This document shows, in pieces, positions 1 through 7,097 of a stretch of 12,722 nt of DNA; position 1 is the first letter of the stretch; the number at the start of each line of letters is the position of its first letter. Source of the stretch: Pleurotus djamor (lineage: Eukaryota; Basidiomycota; Agaricomycetes; Agaricales; Pleurotaceae). A model generated the notes under the pieces. The model was not told the DNA's origin and did not search any database. It worked only from the letters and a program-made list of their open reading frames with translations. A program made the translations under genes and the position numbers. The DNA lies in contig JAPEVF010001191.1 in NCBI GenBank assembly GCA_029747585.1, positions 1 through 12,722 of the forward strand. The letters run 5' to 3'.

Positions 1-267
1 GGATGTTTGCATCGTGGTCGTGACTAGCTGGGTTGAAGGAGATTGGTAGGAGGATGTGGATGGGGGCAGGCGGATGNAGGTCGAGGGATGATGCATATTG
101 GTGGGTGGAAGGCAAGAACGGTCGCGTTCGAGAGTGCTTGATTCGGCGGTTGGTTTACTTGCCATCAACGTTTGAGGTGGTTGGAGCACAAAACCAATCT
201 CGGCAGTTTCCGCTGACTCCTGTTACGACTAGGAGCTCAACAAACGGTATGGTTCCCCAATTTCGTG
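1..267. other. Upstream region of the MFS transporter fragment
   Basis: No gene is recognised here. The stretch lies directly 5' of the transporter start codon at 268 and would be its promoter and leader. An open frame from 33 crosses it, but it contains an ambiguous base at 77 and shows no family resemblance. No clear TATA box was seen. Confidence 0.4.
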
Positions 268-1397
268 ATGGACGACAGTCCGACAAGTCACGCTCCGTTG
301 CTTCCCCCCATCATGATCAAGGCAGACAAAGTCAGTACTCCTGGTGAAGAAAATGAGAAGAAATTCACCGTGGATGTGGAAACTGTGAGAGAAAACTCTC
401 AAGAAGACGGCGTAACTGCCGTGTATGAAGCGAAAAGCCGGCTTAGTGCGTATTGCAAATATGCCTTTGCCTGATTCCTGAAGTTCGTTGACGGGATGAC
501 TAGTCAATAAGCACATGCAAAATGAGTACGTCTGACGTCAGTATCTTACTGAGAGGGTCTCACCTGCTGTTACGAAGGGTTGGATTCGGTCGGTATCAAA
601 TCCAACTGTTTCTGCTAACTGGGCTGGGCTGGGCTGCCGACAGTGAGTACCCTACAACGTTGCGCTAGCAGACAATTTCACCTCAATTTTTCCCAGATAT
701 CTGGCTACAGGGCGTTGCAATTATCCTTCCTCAGATCCAACATGAACTACGCCCTACTCGAGTCGAATATGCGACGCTTGCGCTCTATGTTGGTCTCATC
801 TTGGGTGCCACGACATGGGGGATTCTCGCCGACTTGATCGGCAGGCGGCTGTCTTTTAATATCACATTGTTCATAGCTGGTGTATTTGGAGTGGCAGCGG
901 GAAGTGCGAATAGCTTCACTGCGCTTGCATCATTAATCGCGTGTATGGGCTTCGGCGTTGGCGGAAAGTGAGCGCGGATCACCTCACAACTTGACCTTGA
1001 TGCTAACCTGTGTCATCTACCCAGTCTCCCTGTCGATGGTACATGATCACGTCTTTCTTATTTTCGGGGAGTTACTCATAATCTGGTTACTGTAGGAGCA
1101 CTTTTTCTTGAGCACGTCCCGCAATCACACCAGGTACGAGTTGAACTGTCCCTAACTTTGTCCTTACATCCACGCTGATTTCCCCATAGTGGTTATTGAC
1201 CCTGCTTTCGGCGTGGTGGGCACTTGGGCAGTTGTTTGCTTCGCTCATTGCCTGGCCTTTGATAGGCAACTTCTCTTGTGCCCCAGGGGCTCTTGATTGT
1301 TCAAAAGCGGATAACATGGGATGGAGATATACGTTGTAAGTTCATCCAAACCACTCCATTATTCAAGTCCTAACACCGCCGTAGCTACACCCTGTAG
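268..1397 (+). pseudogene. Truncated MFS transporter (SVOP/SV2-like), N-terminal half only
   Basis: Exons read by phase are 268-445, 504-525, 578-642, 697-967, 1025-1038, 1096-1133, 1190-1335 and 1385-1397. All introns are 49-58 nt with GT...AG borders. The spliced product is about 248 residues. It starts with a polar tail ending in VYEAKSRL, followed by GFGRYQIQLFLLTGLGWAAD and IWLQGVAIILPQIQ (membrane segment 1 and its flanks). The MFS signature GILADLIGRR lies at about residues 130-139, then FNITLFIAGVFG, GVGGNLPVDGALFLEHVPQS and WLLTLLSAWWALGQ. It ends after GWRYTFYTL at a stop (1395-1397). Proteins of this family are usually over 500 residues, so the second six-helix half is missing, and I found no trace of it before 1850. 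If the acceptor at 1397 is used instead, the protein still ends by 1443. The substrate is unknown; the family moves sugars, organic acids or similar small molecules across membranes. The preserved splice sites suggest recent loss of the 3' half, or a 3' breakpoint. The family assignment is firm; calling it a pseudogene is an inference. Confidence 0.85.
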
Positions 1398-1785
1398 GTC
1401 TGTCGATTTGATTATAATCGAACGGTACCTGGAAGTAAAGTAAGCTTGAATGGGAGCGTGGGTGTGTCGGAGGTCAACTCTAAACGGTTAAAAAAGAGTA
1501 GAAGTGCGTCGACCACAACACCTCACACTGACAGAGTTTCCCCTCCCGAAGGTACGTTGTAGCCAGGGAAAAAAGGGGGTGGCCCCTAGTTTCCGCTGGT
1601 GTGTATTTGGCTATCTAAGGACATGCGACTCCTGATCTACTGACTACGAACGAACTAGACTTGGGGCCTTGACAGCGACAGCGACGATCTTCCGCTGACA
1701 AGGTTTCTCTTTCCTGCATAAACCCAAATTGGGCAGAGGTCGAGGTGCTTCGAGGCGGTTTTTCGAGTCCCGAGTCTTTGGTAGA
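1398..1785. other. Stretch without recognised gene, beyond the transporter breakpoint
   Basis: This stretch should hold the second half of the transporter but does not: neither the central cytoplasmic loop nor helices 7-12 can be read in any frame. A short open frame on the - strand (1615-1842) shows no recognisable motif. The right edge runs into the repeat array that begins near 1786. It is probably the junction between the broken transporter and the repeat region. Confidence 0.45.
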
Positions 1786-1907
1786 GGTGGTTGGTAGGAA
1801 CGAGTCGAAGAGGAGAACCGTAACTTTGAGATTAGTTAGCACTAGAGTCAGGAAAAAGTACTATGTGAGAAATGAGAATGGAAACTGAGAGTTTGAAGCA
1901 AACTTAC

Positions 1908-2134
1908 GAGGGCGGCTAGTCGTGAAATGGCGTTGACAACGAAGAGCCTTGATTGCCGAAAGGGGAAACGAGCTTGACGAGGACGATGGCGCGGTCGACA
2001 AGGGATGCAACCGACTATGCACAGACATAGCCGACACCGCCGCATGGTCCGAGTCCGCGAATACAATGTGTGACACCACTATCAATGGCCGTGATGGTGC
2101 GACCGCTCGACGAGAAGGAGGGCGGCTAGTCGTG
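1908..2134. repeat. 17-bp direct repeat flanking a 190-bp segment
   Basis: GAGGGCGGCTAGTCGTG occurs at 1908-1924 and again at 2118-2134. The first copy abuts a minus-strand splice donor (intron 1861-1907). A related GGCGGCTAG lies near 2553. It looks like an internal duplication within the module array. Confidence 0.7.
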
Positions 2135-2203
2135 GTGACTTCGGATGGTGTTGATGGAGAAGAGCGTCGATCGTTCAAAACGGCAACCAAAACAAGCGAG
2201 ACG

Positions 2204-2223
2204 TGGTTGGTGGCGCGGTCGAG
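2204..2223 (-). repeat. 20-bp core repeat, copy 1
   Basis: TGGTTGGTGGCGCGGTCGAG as written on the + strand. It is identical to the copies at 2592-2611, 3057-3076 and 3494-3513, and lies inside the exon part of a minus-strand module. Confidence 0.9.
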
Positions 2224-2591
2224 GAGATGTGGCTAGGTTTCAAAGGGACCTGTAGTCGGCACCGTGTATCCAGAAACGAGAGAAAAGTACTGGAAAAAAG
2301 AAAAGAGCATGAGAAGATGAGATGGAAATGAAAATAGGGAGAAAACTTACAAAATGGCCGACAGACTATTCGGACATTCTCCACAAAGGGTAAATGAACA
2401 GAAGGTGGTCGAGAGGGCTGTCGCGTGCTATGAAAGGACAAAGGGGAGGCTATAAAAAGAAACATAGATGAGTAAAGAAAGTAGAGATGAAAACGTACAG
2501 AATCAACTTACGACAGGAAACCATGAGCATGGCCAATTTTTCGGCGGCGAGATGGCGGCTAGCCATGGCGACGATCATCGATTTGAAGCGG

Positions 2592-2611
2592 TGGTTGGTG
2601 GCGCGGTCGAG
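2592..2611 (-). repeat. 20-bp core repeat, copy 2
   Basis: Exact copy of the core. In the - direction it lies about 70 nt after the acceptor of the intron at 2684-2744 and before the exon text that ends at donor 2511. Confidence 0.9.
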
Positions 2612-3056
2612 AAGGGATGAAGAGATGCGCACTCCACACTAGGACGTAGTCGGCCCCGTGTATCACGAAAGGAGGGACAAGTACTAAAGAAAGCAAAAGA
2701 GCATAAGAAAATCAGATAGAAATGAGAACGACGATCAAACTTACGAAATGGGCCGGCTACGAACACAGACACGCTCTGGACCTTCCCCAAGGTAAACAGA
2801 TAGACAGAGGTGGCGGTGGTGACTGGCGGTGGTGACGCGGTCGAGAGGGGACACGAACACATGGCCGGCGCCGGCGCGGACCCTGAGATGATGGCTAGCA
2901 AAAGAGATGTAAATCAGTAAAGAGAATAGAAATGAAATCATGACAGGAAAACTCACGACTCGAGAACGAGAACATGGCCGAGTTGTCCATTGAGAGATGA
3001 TGCCGCAGCCAAGCGCCTGGTGACGATCATGGAATCGAGAAAGAAGGAGCGAGAGG

Positions 3057-3076
3057 TGGTTGGTGGCGCGGTCGAG
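3057..3076 (-). repeat. 20-bp core repeat, copy 3
   Basis: Exact copy of the core, again between an acceptor (near 3164) and the next donor (2956) on the - strand, as in copy 2. A worn version of the core (GGTGGTGACGCGGTCGAG) lies at 2828-2845. Confidence 0.9.
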
Positions 3077-3493
3077 AAGAGAAGGGGTGAGGAGAGGGGC
3101 GAAGCTTCGGAGGGGATATGTGGAGCCATAGTCGCCGCGTACCCAAGAAACAAGCTAATAAGACTAGAGAAAAGAAAGAAAAGATCATAAGAACGTCGGA
3201 CGGATACGAGGAGATGAATAACACTTACAACGCGTCCCGAATTCTACTACACATACAGCCTGAGGGATAGACGGCGGTGGTAGCGGGGCGGCACCGCTAC
3301 GTACGCTGAATTCACGAAGGATGAGCTGCAAGGAGAAAATATAGGTGAGAAAATAGACTCCGAGTTAAAACACAAAGAAAACTTACTGCTAGTGATCATG
3401 AACATGGCCGGGTTGTTCCCCATGAAGCTTCAGGTCCAGATGGGCGAGGTGGCATGGTGGAGAAGGGTCCGGCTGGCGACAACTATGAGGAGG

Positions 3494-3594
3494 TGGTTGG
3501 TGGCGCGGTCGAGAAGAGAGGCCTGATCGTGTCGAAAAGATGGGGTGGATGTGGCGACTGATCCATAGAAGAGTTGGTTGGTGGCGCGATCGAA
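3494..3594 (-). repeat. 20-bp core repeat, copies 4 and 5 (pair)
   Basis: An exact core lies at 3494-3513. A second copy with two changes (G to A in the GGTCGA part, final G to A) lies at 3575-3594. Two cores only about 80 bp apart suggest a local duplication inside one module. Confidence 0.85.
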
Positions 3595-3827
3595 CCGATA
3601 TCGACTTTGTGAACGAAGTAGCAAGGCTCGCGTATCCGATACTGACGGAATTACACTGAGGACATGATAAAAAAGGTAGAAAAAGGTAGAAAACTCACCA
3701 AAACGAGGGAGAACCTCCCCAACATGACTCGTCCGCCGTTCGAGGACTAATTCAGAGCACCTGTAACAGGGGAAAGTGTTGAGCAGCACGATCGAGGGAC
3801 CGTGTTAAAGACGTGACATCGACGAGG

Positions 3828-3847
3828 TGGTTGGTGGTGCGGTCGAG
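3828..3847 (-). repeat. 20-bp core repeat, copy 6 (one mismatch)
   Basis: TGGTTGGTGGTGCGGTCGAG differs from the core at one base. It is the copy closest to the presumed 5' end of the minus-strand array. A much weaker relative is visible at 1788-1806, at the opposite end. Confidence 0.85.
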
Positions 3848-4346
3848 GAGGGGCGCAGAGTTGACGGCTGTGTGCCCGCGTGGCACCCTGGCGAAAAGAA
3901 AACGCGTCGCTCGGGGTCAACTACACATTAAACCATGTCAGAAAATGGGCCACAAGGAAAGGAGGGGCCGAAACACGCACCGAAGGTTGGCCAACCACAA
4001 ACGGAGCAGCGGCGGACGAGCAACACATCAGAGGATGTCCAACGAGGTCGATACAGCCGCCGACGATGCAAGAACAAGGATCAGTCTGGGAAAACAAAAT
4101 ACAAGGTCAGTGGGGATACGTAGAGTGCGAGGAGCAAAAGTCTTACCTATGATGATCCATTGAGTATCCCGACGAGTGGGCAATGGTGGTATGACGAGGA
4201 GGAGGTCAGACGGCGTCGATGGACAGAGTACGGCGAGGAGGGGGTGAGACGGCGGGTTCGACGAGGCAGGAACCATGAAACGCGACGGCATAACGGACGG
4301 GCATAGTGGCGGGAAGCTGAAAAAAAAAACATCGGCGCGAGGGAGG

Positions 4347-4356
4347 CTTATATACC
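4347..4356 (-). promoter_or_regulatory. TATA-like element for the minus-strand array
   Basis: On the - strand the sequence reads GGTATATAAG. Start codons lie about 45-60 bases downstream (4304 and 4291), and the first good intron (4086-4146) follows them. This order of TATA, leader, exon and intron suggests the array was once a transcribed gene. The element is short, so the call rests mostly on its position. Confidence 0.45.
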
Positions 4357-4969
4357 ATTCCCTTGCTTGCTGCTGTTGATTGAGTGAATAAGCTTAATCA
4401 AAATACACAAACATGAACTGACCTATGGCTGCGCACCATGGTTTAAGATTATACTCGTGGTATCGTAACGGCAACGAGATCGTTCCTGGAGGTAAGAAAG
4501 AAGTTATGTTGTCAGAGCGCCGTAAGCAGCTTGAGAAAATTATAACGTTACCTGCCTACTATTAGAAATGCTCCCCAAGTTTAACTTTGGGGTAGACACA
4601 GCAAGTTCGTAATGGCTGCAGTTGCCATCCCACGAGCAGTGATAAAGTCCAAGTCTAAATGACGTTCCCAAAATGGGGCTCGCCAATTGTGGGTGCGCAG
4701 ATCCGAGGATTTAGTCAAGTTGGGGAAAATTCTAGAGTCAGCTATCAGTCAGAAAGATTCAGCTGAGATGGAAAAAGTGGGACTTGCGATCATGGTGGTC
4801 ATCGAGCAAGTTGCTAGACGNCCCGTCCATCATCTTTCCCTCTCCCCCCACCTACTCCCCCAAATCCCTCCTCCCCTCATCGTACCTTTCGACTGCTCAT
4901 CCCACTCGATTCGCNTTTTCTCTCAACGAAATCGTCTCAAAACATCTGACGCACTCTGCACCCGCGATA
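4357..4969. other. Spacer between the two divergent arrays
   Basis: No recognised gene. A small + strand open frame at 4425-4565 (46 codons, with a charged stretch GGKKEVMLSERRKQLEK) has no family I know. From 4687 to about 4820 a + frame reads as an amphipathic, helix-like segment containing LVKLGKILESAISQ and MEKVGLAIMVVIEQVAR, which could be a gene fragment. A short imperfect inverted repeat (CCCCAA...TTGGGG) sits at 4573-4592. Ambiguous bases occur at 4821 and 4915. From about 4825 the sequence becomes strongly C/T-rich on the + strand, like the pyrimidine-rich parts of the ubiquitin array that follows. Confidence 0.4.
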
Positions 4970-6061
4970 ACGATTTCATCAAATCTCCTCCCGCCCGCCT
5001 ACCCGTACCCGTACCCACTCCCTCCATCCATCCCTCGCCAAATCTACCCTCCAGTCCCTCCTATATGCATGTCACAACTATGTCCTCCCTTTTACGGCTA
5101 GAAAATCGCGTCACTTCGCCAAATCGACCATCAAAACGCGTCTCCTTCTTTGGGTAGGCACAGCATCTTCAACGATGCATTTGGAAAAGCAAGGTATGTT
5201 TCCCCTTTGTCTCTCTTTCTCCTCTCGTGTCTCATCACTCACCGGAAAGTTTCCCGTCCCCCGCTCGTCCCGCACGCAGATCTTCATCAAGTCCCAAAGC
5301 CATCTATGCCAGCAAATCCATTCATCAAGTTCCCCACCACCTCCACCCCTCCCTCACTGATTCCGCCAACCTCTATCCCCTTCAATATACATGTCGCTAT
5401 CATTCCCTCCCTTTTCACGTTAGATATTCGCGTCTCCTGGACAAATCAACCATCAAAACGCGTCCCTTTCGTTAGATAGGCGTTTCCCATTATTTTCGCC
5501 GGTGGACGCGTCACTGATGACGGAAGATCGTGTATATCCGTGAGTACACTTCATTACAGCGTAGGGTTACCCGTGGATCTGACGCGTGAATCTCTAGACA
5601 AGCCTCCCGTGTCGCAAAGACGCATATTCGGCAAAAGGTATTTCCCCTCCCGTTCATCTCTTCCCCCTTGTGTCTCATCCTTCCGATTTGGACAGCTCGT
5701 TCGCCTTGCCGCTCCCTCCCGTCCCCTGCCCGTCCGGTATGCAGATCTTCGTCAAGACCCATAAATCCCTGTGTCGGCAAACCCAGGGCATCAAATTCCC
5801 TCCATTTCGTCCTTTATTACTCATTACGAGGTACGTTTCCCCTTCATTTTCGCACCTTTTCCATCGTGTCTGACTTCCTTGCGTCCCTAGAGCTTGTTCC
5901 CGGCCCCAACCTGTCCACGGTGGCATGCAAATCTTTGCCAAAACCGGCCATCGCCGACGTCAAAGTCAACATTCTGGGTGAAGAAGGCATCCCTCCGGGC
6001 ATCCAGCCACCCCCGAGCAGCGAGCACCACCCTCCATCTCGTCCTTCGTCTCCGTTCGTAG
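4970..6061 (+). pseudogene. Decayed polyubiquitin array
   Basis: Several pieces match ubiquitin in the right order. QRCIWKSK at 5170-5193 matches QRLIFAGKQ. QIFIKS is at 5277-5294. IIFAGGRVTDDGRS (5489-5530) followed by STLH (5543-5554) matches LIFAGKQLEDGRT...STLH. SQRRIFGK is at 5612-5635. MQIFVKT is at 5739-5759, HGGMQIFAKT at 5916-5945, and IADVKVNILGEEGIPPGIQ from 5950 matches IDNVKTKIQDKEGIPPDQQ. TLHLVLRLR is at 6029-6055, followed by Ser and a stop at 6059-6061, where a polyubiquitin would end. Likely introns are 5194-5249, 5638-5695 and 5831-5890, each just after the IFAGK position. Ubiquitin is the 76-residue protein tag made from head-to-tail precursors, so MQIF directly after a Gly-Gly-like end is telling. 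The last unit is read in three different frames and lacks about 25 central residues. The other units lack the LEDGRTLSDYN part after the intron. No working ubiquitin could come from it. Older, weaker units probably begin near 4970. Confidence 0.8.
5062..5480 (+). repeat. Direct repeat of about 95 bp, 322-325 bp apart, inside the ubiquitin-like array
   Basis: The segment 5062-5155 aligns with 5386-5480, including a shared TCCCTTTT block and an identical ACCATCAAAACGCGTC (5127-5142 and 5449-5464). Both can be read as weak matches to the TLEVESSDTIDNVK part of ubiquitin (TLDIRVSWTNQPSK in the second copy). Further upstream, TTCATCAA followed by a C/T-rich stretch at 4975 and 5321 continues the same repeat. 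Confidence 0.75.
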
Positions 6062-7097
6062 GGCCGCAAAGAATGCGCCATCAGAAATCGGCGGAGGTTG
6101 TCAATTCAGACGAAGGCTAGGCTTCGTGACGAGGAGGCCGTCCCTCACGACGAAGATCGTTCACACACTACATAGCTTATTTACGATCGGACCGCCTCAT
6201 TAAACCCTAACATACCGCAATCCGTAGTTATCTCCTCCCTTCTCCTTTCGTAGAAAAGTTTCCCTTCGAGGCTCGTGTACAATACTTTTTCGGTTGGGTG
6301 TCTTCTTTTTTTTTCACTTGATTGTCAGGCGTCTCGGGGGCCGCCGTCCCCCATTGTCACGACAGCAGCTACATAGTGTTGTTGTCATTGTCGTACCCTT
6401 AATTAGTCGGTAATGTCAATGTAGATACCTCTGTTATCTCGAGTTTCCAAGGGTAATGAGCATGTCCGTTGTGGACGCGACGCCAGCGATCGGCTCGCTT
6501 GATGGGCAGCCATTTCCCCAACAATGTCAACACCAACTTTGACACCCAGCAAAGTCCTCGGAAGACCTCTTTTCCGCGTCCCGGATCGTCTCATATGTCT
6601 ATCTTCGTCGCGCAGAGTCGGACGCCAATCAGTCGAGCTTGTATCATCTTCAGTAAGCTCCACTCGGCGAGCGCGGCATAATAAGTGTGAAGAGGCCTTT
6701 AGAGCTTTTTAGTCGATGTAGGACCTTCATAGAAATAAATAACCACTCAGATATTGTGAAAGGAACGAAAGGAAAAGCGAAACAAGTTGAGGAGAAGTGA
6801 TCGACACGCTCGGGATGAGTTTGACATGAGTGGCCGTCCGCTCGAGTCTGATTCGGTCTCTCAAGCTCAGTAAACTCATGGAATGAGTTCTCGCTGGTGA
6901 AAGCTGAGGGTACAAAGAATGAGAGTGCTGGTTACCCGTCAGAAACTCTCGTCGAAACGATTTTTGCTCGCTCTCCTATGAGACCCCTGGGAGGTTCCAA
7001 CTTGTTCAAATCGTCTTCGGTTGAGCCAAAAGTCTTGAATCAGCGCGACTGAGCTAGCAGGATGTATGGAAATTGTCACAGATAGAGTGCTTAACTA
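6062..7097. other. About 1 kb without recognised gene
   Basis: The first part follows the last ubiquitin stop and could be its old 3' region; it includes a T-rich run near 6306. A minus-strand open frame at 6403-6663 (86 codons, charged, with GVKVGVDIVGEMAAHQ) and + strand frames around 6469-6712 were inspected, but no family was recognised and no splice pattern supports either. 6720-7097 lies downstream of the minus-strand Pro/Ser-rich gene and may hold its 3' untranslated region. Confidence 0.4.

Larger units (their letters stand above)
1786..4332 (-). repeat. Minus-strand tandem array of exon-intron modules, product unknown
   Basis: The region repeats a module that makes sense only on the - strand. 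Each module has a donor (GTAAGT or GTGAGT), a pyrimidine-rich intron ending in TAG or CAG, and an exon stretch. Clear introns, in + coordinates, are 1861-1907, 2290-2350, 2450-2511, 2684-2744, 2895-2956, 3164-3228, 3326-3386, 3656-3698 and 4086-4146. Two intron classes alternate, giving a two-intron period of roughly 395-485 bp. One class is preceded by exon text with GGCCATG about 20 nt before the donor (donors 2511, 2956, 3386). The other is followed by exon text encoding a shared DTR tripeptide (acceptors 2290, 2684, 3656, more weakly 3164). A GC-rich 20-bp core recurs in the exons and reads LDRATNH or STAPPTT depending on frame. No frame joins the exons without stops: from the start codons at 4332, 4304 and 4291 the frame closes within the first exon or just after the first intron. 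It may be a decayed modular gene, a spliced noncoding transcript, or an intron-carrying satellite. No known family is recognised. Confidence 0.6.

Noticed and set aside
33..347. 104-codon + strand open frame over the transporter start
   Set aside because: It contains an ambiguous base, shows no family resemblance and overlaps the conserved transporter frame that starts at 268.
1087..1317. 76-codon minus-strand open frame
   Set aside because: It is a shadow of transporter exons 6 and 7, which are clearly coding on the + strand.
4250..4272. GGTTCGA resembling a tRNA T-loop (B box)
   Set aside because: No matching A box or cloverleaf could be formed around it.
1786..4332. Transposon or retroelement as the source of the repeats
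   Set aside because: No transposase or reverse transcriptase motifs, terminal repeats or target duplications were seen; the repeats are tandem and carry splice sites.
5511..5941. Minus-strand open frames of 88-89 codons over the ubiquitin-like array
   Set aside because: The + strand carries ubiquitin motifs in order; the minus frames show no family and are antisense shadows.
6206..6216. Telomere-like AACCCTAA
   Set aside because: Only a single copy (taaaccctaac) occurs, with no tandem run, in the middle of the window.
6403..6663. 86-codon minus-strand open frame as a gene
   Set aside because: No recognised motif, splice support or start context; kept only as a note in the gene-free stretch.
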